DNA from: Petrosia ficiformis
Taxonomy: Eukaryota; Porifera; Demospongiae; Haplosclerida; Petrosiidae
Assembly: GCA_947044365.1 (NCBI GenBank)
Contig: OX345641.1
Location: forward strand, 886,960 to 950,959
Reading direction: 5' to 3'
Length of the DNA: 64,000 bases
Part shown: piece after piece, positions 1-10,640 of the stretch
Layout: each line of letters opens with the position of its first letter
Position numbering within the stretch: position 1 is the stretch's first letter
Program-made: the position numbers and the translations under genes
The notes under the pieces: generated by a model
What the model saw: the letters and a program-made list of their open reading frames with translations, nothing else
Database searches by the model: none
What the model was told of the DNA's origin: nothing

Positions 1-949
1 GCTTTCTTCTCTCTCTCCTCTCCCATTGGCATCTGAGTGTTTACATCAAATATTACATCATTGTCATTGCTAATAATCACTTCGTTATATTCGTTGAGAG
101 CCTGCCCCAGGATTTCATTCTTTCTTTTTGGAGTTTCACGACACTTTCGTGCCTTGTCAGAGTATGTACCCAATATTAGGAAATGTGAATCAGGAGGTGC
201 ATCAATTATTCCATGAATGGGAATTGGAGTGACAAATGATAAAGATCGCAGGAACAACTCCACTAGTTCCTGATTTGTGAATCGAAGGGTTTGGGGAAGG
301 CAAACATCTTTACCATTTACAGAATACTTAAATTTCGGTCGATTTTTCAGTTCCTGGGAGAGTCTAAGGGCGATTAAATTAATAGAACCACTCTGTACAA
401 ACAAAGGGAGGAGATCAAGGAAGGCTGGTTGACCACCAGAATCTACAGAGTAAATCCAGTGAGCTCCAAAAATAGGTTGTAATTTGTTAGTTGATTGTTG
501 TTTAGAGGAAACAACACTAGTTGACTGTAGCTGCAGAGCGGAAACATCACTACTGGACTGTGGACCACTACTGGGCTGTGTAGTAGAAACATCACTACTG
601 GGCTGTGTAGTAGAAACATCACTACTGGGCTGTGTATCAGAAACATCACTACTGGGCTGTGGAGTAGAAACATGTGTGGTTGCTTCAAGCTTCGTCCTTT
701 CTACAAATTGTTCAAAGGTCTTAACATGATCTGCTTGTATCCAGCGCTCTGGAATTTTATCATTTTCTACAGTAATCCTGACAGCAGTAACTGCAGCACG
801 AGCAATATCAGTACTGTTATATTTAGACGGTGGAGGTTCTCCTAGTAGCAAATGAAGACTGGAGGTTTTACCAGTTTTAGGAGCACCATGAATATTCAAC
901 TTTGTAATGTGTAGATCCACAAATCCTTCAACAATCCATCGTTCAAGAA
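1..949 (-). CDS. X1 ROC-COR exon, N-terminal part
   Basis: The exon begins after an acceptor at 950-951 and stays open to the window edge. It encodes the P-loop GAPKTGKTS, a D-I-A-R region, the Ser/Gln/Pro repeat insert, the G3-like DSGGQP, and a G4-like LGTYSDK. The matching X2 exon continues another 1.15 kb. The repeat insert has the same unit number as X2 but a different order of unit variants. Confidence 0.8.
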
Positions 950-3900
950 CTATAATAAACAAAATATTAAATTATAATTACATTATATTATAGTATTATA
1001 ATAGTATGTAATACCATGCATAGAGATCAAATCTACTGAAAATACAAGTGACCTAAAGGACGGCACTAACTTAAATACATATGAAAATATGCATTCAAGT
1101 TTGTGCTGTCCTTTGGATCACTTGTAGTCAGTAGATTTGTTTGTACATGTAGTGATAATTTGTAATGTGTAACATCACTAGGTAATGTGGGCTGTTATGA
1201 ATTTTATAAACTTCTCAGCTCTTTCAGGAATAAAAAAAGGGGAAGAGAGGGTGGGGAATAAGGTTCTTTGAGGAGGTATCCATGTGACCATACAATAGCA
1301 GAATACTCTCAAATGTATAGGATCATCTTAACAGTGCAGGACAATGAAGTCACATATGGTCATATATTGAAGGTAAAAATAACTACAGTATATGAAAGTT
1401 TACTATTATTACATTTAAAAGGTTTTCATACAGCTCAGCATTGCTTGACAAAAGTTTTTAATGTTCACAATAACATACTAATAAATAACCTTCTGGTCTC
1501 AAGACCACTTCAGCAATTCTCTCAACAGTCACTATGTTGGGAGGCTGGGCTCCTTTCAGAGTTATGTCCATGTCCAAAGGAAGTGGAGCATTGAGTTCAC
1601 TTGAAACTGTCATTTCAAAACAGCAGATTTTTCCGAGGAGAACATCAGTCTGTAGTAGCTGTAAGAAATTAATATGTTATGTTATATGTGACCATAATTG
1701 TGTATCAAATGATTGTGCTTAAACCTGCCATTAGGTACAGGAAGCCAATGATTAATCATTACACTTCTTATCAAATTTCATTGGCTTCCTGTATAAGATA
1801 GCATACACATATTATACGTTCAATGTATAATATTACGAGACATATATATTTTACCTGAGCTGGAGTAGGGTACTCCACTGACCAGTCTGGTAACCAGCTG
1901 TTAGCAGGTAGTTGAAGAGTAAGAGTATTCTCTATTAATTTTGTTTTCAATTTCTGTCCAGGTACACAACCACCAAATTGCCTCATCGTGTTCTGCAGAA
2001 TGAATTACAGATATATTACATACTAACAGATATGATTTTTTAATTTGTATTCTTCGTCTTAAAGTTGATGTTTACTTTCACAACAAATTTAACAGAATTT
2101 ATGTAAAGTATTTTACAGCTTTGAAATACAAGATTGTATGAATATACCTCAAGTAGGTGTGGCTTTATCACAGCAATAATGACAATCCACTTGTTCTTAA
2201 TCATTGTAGGCTTATAAAACACATGACACACTGCATCTACACATATGAAAATAATAATTAATAACCTTCATATAATTACTATTTGATCCTATTTACCAGT
2301 TATTGGTGGAATATCGTTTAACAGTAGGGCTGGATGAAGGCTGCTACTTGATCACATTTATAAAGTGGTGGAATATTGGTTAACACAGAACTGTTACTAA
2401 CAATTACATAATCATCTGCTGCAGAAAGATAGATCAATAACTAACTTGAAGTATTACAATGCTACATATATGTATCATTGTTTTAATTACATACGTAATT
2501 ATGTGAAAATGATAATATATTCACACATAAAATATGTATAATCACTTTTAGTAGTGGTAACAGCTAATGGTTGATTATCGGTGATTATAGAACTTTTAAT
2601 AGTATCTGTAGCAGGAATATAAATGAATATGACAGTATTATAATACATAAAGTATATATATATATATATATATATCTGTTTTTATGTATGCATGTATATA
2701 TTAGGACTGGGATGAAGGTTTGAAAAACAGATTTCAAGCTTTGTCAGCAAAAATATGAGTGCTCTTGCTCTTACGTTGATGGGCAACCTCCAAAACTCGA
2801 TTATTGCTTTAAAACGAGAAATAGTCTTGTTTCTGTTGCTGTACCTACTCAGATTTAGCATTGTTAGACTGAGCAATCAGCAAGTAATACAGCCTCAATA
2901 TTTCTGGAACAGGGCCACAATGTTCATCACATGTGCAAGTGTACATGTGCAAACATTAAATAGCAAGACATATTAATATATATACCAAACCTTCCTTTCT
3001 CATAGATTGGGGGGTGTGTGCGTGAGGCTAATCTATGTCCTAAAGGTTACTTATTTTGGACTTTCATTCCTTACTATTTGATGTTTGTTGTGTCACACCA
3101 TCAGTTACATCTTTTGAAATATCATCTTGAATCATAGGAGCAGAGTCTGGACATTTAAACAAATGATGTAAAATACAAGAATTTCAGGCTTTCAACATAG
3201 CTAAACAAACAAAATTAATGCTGGTCTATTCTTCATTCTGGTGAAATATCATTTATTGGTTCACTCTATCTAGGTAAGCAACTGTGTAGTAGGTTTATAA
3301 TAATAGTACTAGTCTAACTCTGTTCAAGCAACACTTTGCAGGCTAAAAGAACACATTAAAACTTCTTCAAATGAAAAAAAAAACTGTTTGCATTTAGAAT
3401 ATTCCAATATTTATTTCATTGTCTTGTATACAGTTTGCTATCTTTGATACAATGGTCTTCATTTAAAAATATAGTTCCTACCTGACAAGTGGAGTTCACT
3501 GTCTTCTTCTAATCTTTCAGCCAGATCAAAGTTCTGTAGCTCCCTCACAGCAGTTACAAGAGTGCCTAGAGTAGCTGGTTTCCCACTTCCTTTCAGCCAT
3601 AGACTCAGGAGTTGAATCATTACATACTGACTCCAACCACCTTTATCATCAATCTCATTAATTTGAGATAAAGTCAGTCCCAAATTTAATCCCAGACTAC
3701 GCCAGTTAGTTGTGTTGATTCCATCAACTAGGCGGAGCAGATCATTAATTTCAACTGAAACTAAATTGGACTAGTAATAATACACTTGTACACTAAAATA
3801 TCTATCATACCTGACTGGTCAAGAGTATATCTTCTCTCAATTGTATTAGCTATCACATGTTCACCATCACGTCTCAAAGCTTTAACTAATATTTCCCATG

Positions 3901-6900
3901 TACGCTGTTGGGAGGGTTGCTGTAGCCACAAAGAGAACACCTTTTGAAGACATTCATGTGGGGCTTCATGGGACTGTCTACAAACAGCCTGAATATCTGC
4001 ATTGTACTTCAAACCAAGAGTGATTCCAAAGTCCTTTGCTTGATATTGTATCTCTTTTAGCTTGTATAACAGGAGACCAACATGATCAATTGTAACTAAA
4101 CGAAGAGAAGATCATTTCACAAAACAGATTTTATTACTGAAACTCACAAGTTTTGTCAGTTATCCACGCCATTAATACTATAAGTCAGAGATTTCCCCTT
4201 TGCTTAGTGAGCAGGCGAAGGGTGTGGCTTTCAGCCTGACTACATCATAAAGCATCTAATACAGTAATTAGTTAATACCCCCAAATTGTAAAATTAGAAC
4301 TTGTAAAGCTCTTTTATACTAATAAGTTTGGTCTTTCCTGACGTATTCACTTTTTTCATAATTATACAAAATAATTTCCTCTGTATAATGCATCTCATAC
4401 ATGTAAATGTATTACCTCCTAATTCAAAACCAAACATTTCCCAGTACCAAGTCAACATCCCCAATAATTCATCCGATATATTATATACAACAAAAAAAAA
4501 TCAGTGAATTATAATAATTATGCATGTAAAGATATTATCAGGGTAGTAAACGATGTTTCAGGATATGTTGTTCATATAAACTAAATTATTCACACAGAAA
4601 AATCATTAGCTCATTAACTAATAGTGTGGAAGCTATTTGTGGCTTGAGAGCATTGGATTCTACAGCAATAAAATTAATATACTTTATATACACAGCAGCC
4701 AATCCAGTGTGCTAGAAATAAATATTGAGGGTATACAGTAATATGCAGATTGAACACAGAAGTCCTATATGTAATTATAATTGCGTACGATATAGTTCAA
4801 ACCAATGAAATCGTAACAGTAAATTAACTAAATAAGTACATTGTAAATAGATCTTTACATGTTATGATATTCAATAGCATAAATTAGCATTACGAACATA
4901 AATGTGTATGTACAGCATTAGTACTGAAAAAGACATTCAAACAAGTGACTCCACTTTTAGTAGAGATGTTTTTGAATATACTAATTAGCTTATCATGCAT
5001 ATATATATATATATTGAATTCATTATTATGTAAATATCTTCCTCCTCCTTTATGTCCTTTTTCTCTTCTTTTTCTTTCTCCTATCTTCTTCCTCCACTCC
5101 ATTTCTCTCTTCCCTCAGTCTTTTTACGGGAGGGTGTGAGGGCTGAATCCTTTCAACCTCTATTACATTGTCTATATAGAATGATAGAAATTATAATGTC
5201 ATAGTTTATAAATCTCATGTCATAGTTTATAAATCTCTTTTTTAATATTATAAATCTCATGTCATAGTTTATAAATCTCTTTTTTCTTGGAGTTGAAGGA
5301 TAGGAAGGATAATTATATGATAATAGTGCAGGTAATAAGATCATTGGTCATTCCAAACTAAAACATGAATGACCTCTAAGTTAAATGATTTTATATTCTC
5401 TCAATGTTTTCACTCACCATAATCATATTCAATTAATGTACATACTTAGTGTTATTACACCAAGAATAGTTTACTAAACATGTAATATACCAACACATTT
5501 GAATACATATATATTAGCAATTTCATTTGCCAGCCCCGTGGAAAGCAATCATAGGGATGGCCCTACGGGCCAGAAAAATAAGTAAAAATGTATGTTATAG
5601 GGGCTAAAACATATATAAACTATTATCTTAATTATACCTTTCTTTTGCATTTCTCCTTCCAATTCTTCAACTTTATCTTCCAATTGTCCCGTACTGTCAA
5701 TAGTGTAACCTGTAAAAATAAAGAATAATAACTTCAAGCATACAATAATGACTGAATATTACTTTCTGGTGTGGGGATTGGGCCAACAGTAGTCTGTGAC
5801 TCTTCTTTCTTCATTGTCATTTCTGAGTTTAGTGCATTTAATTCATCATTCATGCCTCTTAAAGCTGGCTCAATACGTTCTGAAATTACAGGACTTAAAT
5901 GAGCTATGGTAGCCTGAATTCCTCCAAGATCTAAATGTAATGAGAAATGCAAAACTGCATTATAAATTAATCTATAAATAATATAATGCTGTACAGTAGA
6001 CTTAGCTAATGAAGACCTTCAGGCTGAAATGTATTATTATAATTAAGAAAATTATGAACAGTGTAATAAAAACTTCTACCAACAAGTAGACTTTTAATTA
6101 TGTTTGCATGATGAGAGACTCACATGATTTCAAGTTTTCTACTCTGATCACAAGATTGCTTTCCTCTTTGTTCTCTTCCTCCTCTATCATCTTTTCTACT
6201 TCTATTGGTTCTTGTGTGATTGCTTGAGCTTGAGTTTTTAGAAGAAAACGTATTTAAACATTATGTTTAGTTTGTAATAATTATTTACTTTGCTCTTTTT
6301 TTCCACATCCTTTAATTATTCTCTCAGACAAATTAATGTGCTGAGGCATTCTACGAAGAGCCCTACCCAATGAATACCAGCTAGCTGAGTACTCTTTCAT
6401 CAGCCATAACTCGAGCATTGCCTGTCTTCTGTTATCACTTCTGATATGCTCTCTCTCCACATCATTTAGGTCATCTTCATCAAGACCAAGAAACCAACCA
6501 AGTGCATACCAGTCAATAACTTCTCCAGTTTCATTATAGGCTGATTTTGGATCTAGCTGTGCAAGCTTGTCTATAGAAACAGATTTGCATGCATACACAA
6601 ATACATACATAGTATACGTACGTACGTACATATATGCAAATATACATTCATATACACACCAATTTTGTTCTCTTCATCACCAGGATGTCGAAATTTTACT
6701 TTTGGAAGATACTTAGCTCTAATCTTATCTGCTCTCTCCTCATGTTCAGGAAAACAATATTCAACAATTCGAGCTATCGTCTCCCAGCTGGGCTGATCAT
6801 CAGACTCCAACCAAACTTCCATGAGCTTTTTCCTTCTTATCTCAACAGGAACATTAATCACAGCATCTTTGATCCTCTGGGAATCATAGAGAAAGGGGTA

Positions 6901-8685
6901 GCCAAGTGTAAACCAGTCCTTGACAAAATCCAGCTCTTGACAAATAAGATCAGCAGTGAGATCTCGGAATGACAAATTAAATAATATTAACATAACACTG
7001 AACTATGATACTACATACATACCTTCATTGTTAACATATTTATTGTATATGTAAGCTCCAGTTCGTGTAAATGGAGGTTGTGACATTAAAGCTTTAGCAA
7101 GTTTGTCCCAAGTAGCATCTTCATCATTATCAAGCCAGTGTTTCAACAATTCTTCCATAGCTGCTTTTTCGTCAGCTCCACATTTTTCGTCATCAACTCT
7201 ACATTTCTTTATTATTAGTGTTTCGACTGTCCTGTCTATGTCCAGAGCAAATAGTAGTCTTGGCCATGCAACACCTCTGAGTTCTCTGAGTGCATTTTCA
7301 ACAGTGACTATATCATGAGTTAAAAGATAGTGTATATAGTTCAATGAAATGTCACATGCTGTGTATGTAGAATTATACTGTACATGTGAAGGTAGAGTAT
7401 TGAATAAATTTATGTCTCCAGTTAATATACCCAATTATTCAGGATTGTACACTATGTGTATTAAAACTATGGTAACTACAAGTTTGGTCTAGTTTCCATA
7501 GTTTCAATATATGTAACAGATTATAATATATTGTAGAGTGCAAATTAAAAGATGCAAAGTAATGCATAATACATGTATGTATACGTACAGTGTGTACATG
7601 TATGTATACGTACAGCGTGTACATGTATGTATATGTACAGTGTGTACATGTATGTATATGTACAGTGTGTACATGTATGTATATGTACAGTGTGTACATG
7701 TATGTATATGTACGGTGTGTACATGTATGTATATGTACAGCGTGCATGTACATGTATATATGTACAGTGTGTACATGTATAATATTTATTGTATACTTAT
7801 CTCTATGTATTATGTATCTCTCTAGGCTAGAGAAAGCCACACACCATAGTTTATGTTACTTATCAAAGCTTAGATTAACTGTGACCTGTACATTACATAT
7901 ATACATTTTACATACACAAGTATTCTTGTATTAAAATAGATATTATCTACATGATTTATATATAATATACATTATATCATATACAAGCATTGTTATATTA
8001 AAGATACACATTTGTAGAGTACAAATCCGTTTTATTTAGTGGCATTATAATTATAGGAAGTTAGTAAAAGAAGAGATGTCCATGGACTGTTTAGGACTGG
8101 TGTTTTTGCTCAGTCATTGACACAAGTTTAAATTTTAGATATCAGTTGGCCCTTACATCCTTGTTGATTGTTGTAACATCACATAGCAGTAGGTATTATA
8201 CTTAAAATGTTAATTAGGTATCTTAATACAGAAGCGAATTAGTAACACAATCCTATGTGTATATCTAGCATGACTGCGAGAGCTCAGTATTCCTTCAGGG
8301 AGAGTTTGCACGAAATAGCATAGGCAGACAGGTTAGATACTATATACAGTTCAGTGTTATTTACTCACACTACTGCCTAGAAACTCAGCTTTACTGTATA
8401 TATGCCATGCTAAAGCTTCAATGCTAACTAAACCACACTGGCGGTCTAAGATTGTGTTTAATTATTTGCAATTTTATATTGAAGAGTATGATACTGTGTT
8501 ATAACATTTGATATATAATGGTTGCTAAGAATATTGATTCAATTTAAGCTATGATGGCTCTCTTTATCAACAAATGGGTGTTACAACGCAGTATAATTAT
8601 GCATAATGCTTTATTATGTTCAACTATACTAATAGTATAGAGTATAAGTGATCATGTATAGTTATTTACCTTCTTTAGTAGTCAT
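1..8685 (-). CDS. Gene X1: multi-Death-domain UPA-ROC-COR protein (3' end beyond window)
   Basis: Exons read right to left: 8670-8685, 7023-7307, 6660-6962, 6289-6570, 6124-6228, 5763-5930, 5638-5709, 3811-4095, 3482-3754, 3075-3146, 2546-2605, 2297-2418, 2148-2236, 1855-1992, 1490-1658 and 1-949. They encode a MTTKE start, Death 1, Death 2, Death 3 (each with the W..LG.. and LL..WL patterns), three acidic/coiled-coil exons, Death 4, Death 5, three linkers, a UPA-like domain in three exons, and the front of a ROC GTPase with a GAPKTGKTS P-loop. Splice sites are GT-AG and phases match throughout, except exon 2297-2418, which lacks one base compared with X2 and Y and so hits a stop. Skipping that exon restores the frame. 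X1 is therefore a damaged gene, an alternatively spliced gene or a sequencing error. COR and the last Death domain lie outside the window. An internal start (4170-4172) would give a Y-like protein. Signalling role is inferred. Confidence 0.72.
1029..1138. mobile_element. Foldback MITE in X1 UPA-ROC intron
   Basis: Two arms (AAATCTACTG...AAGTGACC..AAGGAC.GCACTAACTT and its inverse) flank a short loop. Present in X2 at about 29370-29460, absent from the same Y intron, so it inserted in the X lineage. Confidence 0.6.
4148..4172 (-). CDS. X1 alternative internal first exon (MAWITDKT)
   Basis: Opens with ATG, ends in phase 1 at a GTGAGTTT donor, and would splice to the Death 4 exon. The end ITDKT matches the MTDKT start exon of Y genes, so X carries a relic or active copy of the Y promoter and start. 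Its X2 copy is 32439-32463. Confidence 0.5.
4173..5637. other. X1 intron between coiled-coil and Death 4 exons
   Basis: Holds the candidate internal first exon 4416-4458, a T/C-rich tract (5040-5130) and three to four copies of a TTTATAAATCTCATGTCATAG-type repeat (about 5190-5285). Apart from the MAWITDKT exon ending at 4172, I see no confident exon. This block is almost identical in X2 (32464-33913). Confidence 0.5.
7567..7785. repeat. 24-bp minisatellite in X1 intron 1
   Basis: About nine copies of a unit like TGTACATGTATGTATATGTACAG. X2 retains only about two (35860-35905); Z has two arrays (58208-58372 and 59572-59722). Confidence 0.8.
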
Positions 8686-8692
8686 CAGTCAT
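8675..8692 (-). promoter_or_regulatory. Overlapping five-codon upstream ORF at the X1 start
   Basis: An ATG seven bases before the MTTKE ATG opens ATG ACT GAT GAC TAC TAA in another frame, overlapping the main start. The same arrangement occurs at the X2 (37135-37152) and Z (60648-60665) starts. It could lower or condition translation of the main frame. Confidence 0.45.
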
Positions 8693-8735
8693 GCACTTAT
8701 CTCTGTCAACTACCTGAAAAACTGCAAGCCTATGC

Positions 8736-9273
8736 AAGGGCGGATCTAGGAGTGGGCCAGGGTGGGCAAGCCCCACCCTGGCAAAAATTTTTGTAATAGG
8801 CTATATACAAAAATTAAATTTAAAAATAATTATTTATTTATTATTATGCACATAGCACTGCACTGTAACAGCTGAAGTTGCCTAAGTGAGAGATGTCAAA
8901 ACAGCTTACTTTATTTGATTGTAGTAAGGCACCAGAAAAACTACGTAAAGAATAATATTATATACAAATTAAATAAATCAACTGATAGTGAAGACTAATT
9001 TATATAAATGATGCAGTTGATGATCGTTCTTCTTATGATGAGCCTGAAAAGGAAACCACTGTTGCATCCCTGGACTTCGATAATATACTTGATTAGTTTG
9101 CAGCTTCAGACAAAACAGATGAATAGCATGAAATTGATCAATCGTATTGAACACACTGTACTGTACTTACTATTATTATTATTATTATAATCAATAATAT
9201 TTAATTAAATAAAGTTATTAAAACTACCCCATATGCTAGGCCCACCCAGAAGTTTTTGGCTAGATCCGCCCCT
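8736..9273. mobile_element. MITE with GGGCGGATCTAG ends, X1 copy only
   Basis: Ends are GGGCGGATCTAGG and its inverse CTAGATCCGCCCC. X2 and Z lack it at the matching site, where the text runs straight from CTCTGTCAACTA to TAGAGAGCACTT. It is a 538-bp non-autonomous element upstream of the X1 start. The ends resemble hAT-type MITEs, but I cannot confirm the 8-bp target duplication. Confidence 0.65.
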
Positions 9274-9839
9274 GGTAGAGAGCACTTAGTGAAGTAGTGA
9301 ATATTCAACACACCCACTTGAACTCTGAGTGCATTTGTAGTTAAGTGCATTTTAATGTTACTGTAGTTTTACTACAGATTAACATAATTATAGCAATAAT
9401 AATAATTAGAACATTAACTCAGTGCATTGCAGCATTGAAAGGCCAATCATTATATTATCTTGTTTTTGTGCCTGAATATATAATTATTATTTACTGGTAG
9501 AGTGTGATTATCGCCTCAGTTCCATCGCTCCTTTGTAAGCATTTGTATGAAACAGATAGCTTGTACCAACTGCCAACTTGGTATTGCCTATATGTCCAGT
9601 TTGTATAACATACTGGGAGAAGTTAGTTTGAGCATGCATTGAAGATTGTTAGTTCTCTGAAGGTGAAGAGAGAGCAGATGACATTAGAGCTATATAAGTA
9701 TCTTAAATGTCAACCCATTATTTGTACAACACTACTATATGTACGTATATATGTTTGTCATACCTGAGTCATCATGGCCTCCTGTAAAGATTTAAGGTTT
9801 AGCCTGTTGCTACTTACTAACAGATGATTCTTATGTTAT

Positions 9840-10640
9840 TATTAGTAACATAAGAACTGATCTATTAATAGTAGCACATGAACTGATCTATTAATAGTAA
9901 CATATAAAACAATCTATTGATAGTAACATATGAATTGATCTATTAATAGTAACATAAATGGTCTATTTATAACACAAAGATGGTCCAATAATAGTAACAT
10001 AAGTATCGTATATTAGTAGCAACATATGAACTACTCTATTAATAGTAACATACAGATAATCTATTGATGGTAGCAAAAGAATGATATATTTATAGTAACA
10101 TAATGATGGTCTATTTTTAGTAACATATGAATAATCTACTAATAGCATCATAAAGATAATAGAAGTTGGTCTATTAATAGTAAAGATAATCTATTAATAG
10201 TACATTGTAACATGAACTAATTTATTAGTGGCAGTGGCGTGTCCAGACCTGAATACCAGGGGGGGCCTAGCACCTAGCTGTATTGGTGTAATAATGGTGC
10301 ACGTAGTGCGCCGCAAATGTTTGAATTATTATTTATTCATTAGAGGTGTGGTCGACGTTGCAATGTACATTACGTACATAATGGTCTATTATTGATGATG
10401 CTGTTCACGATCTTCGTGGGTCTACTGATTCAATGTTCTGACAACAGGGGGGGCCTGGGCCCCCCCAGGCCCCCCCTTAAACACGCCAAGTGGTAACATA
10501 TAGATAATCTGTTAATAGTAGCATCAAAGACAATCTATTTATAGTAACATTGGGATAAGGATGATCTATTTATAGTAACATTACCATGATAGTAACATAA
10601 GGATAATCTATCAATAGTGACGACTTGATAATTCTTCTAG
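9840..10640. repeat. Degenerate CTATTAATAGTAACATA minisatellite upstream of X1
   Basis: Roughly 25-bp units built on the small palindrome CTATTAATAG followed by TAACATA. Split by the 10232-10492 MITE. Confidence 0.75.
10232..10492. mobile_element. MITE with CAGTGGCGTGTCC ends inside a minisatellite
   Basis: Ends CAGTGGCGTGTCC and ACACGCCAAGTG are imperfect inverted repeats, in hAT-like style. The inside is GC-rich with runs of G and C, in contrast to the AT-rich surroundings. The right copy is at 38143-38403. The Z minisatellite lacks it. Confidence 0.6.

Noticed and set aside
443..729. ORFs in other frames over the QPSS repeat (also near 17850, 28800 and 45750)
   Set aside because: Shadows of the ROC exon; the repeat keeps several frames open.
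7439..7934. Several overlapping ORFs on both strands
   Set aside because: All come from the 24-bp minisatellite in intron 1.
9759..9790. Upstream coding exon with ATGATGACTCAG before a GTATGA donor, conserved in X1, X2 and Z
   Set aside because: Exit phase 0 does not fit Death 1 and the MTTKE exon fits better; it may be a 5' non-coding exon.
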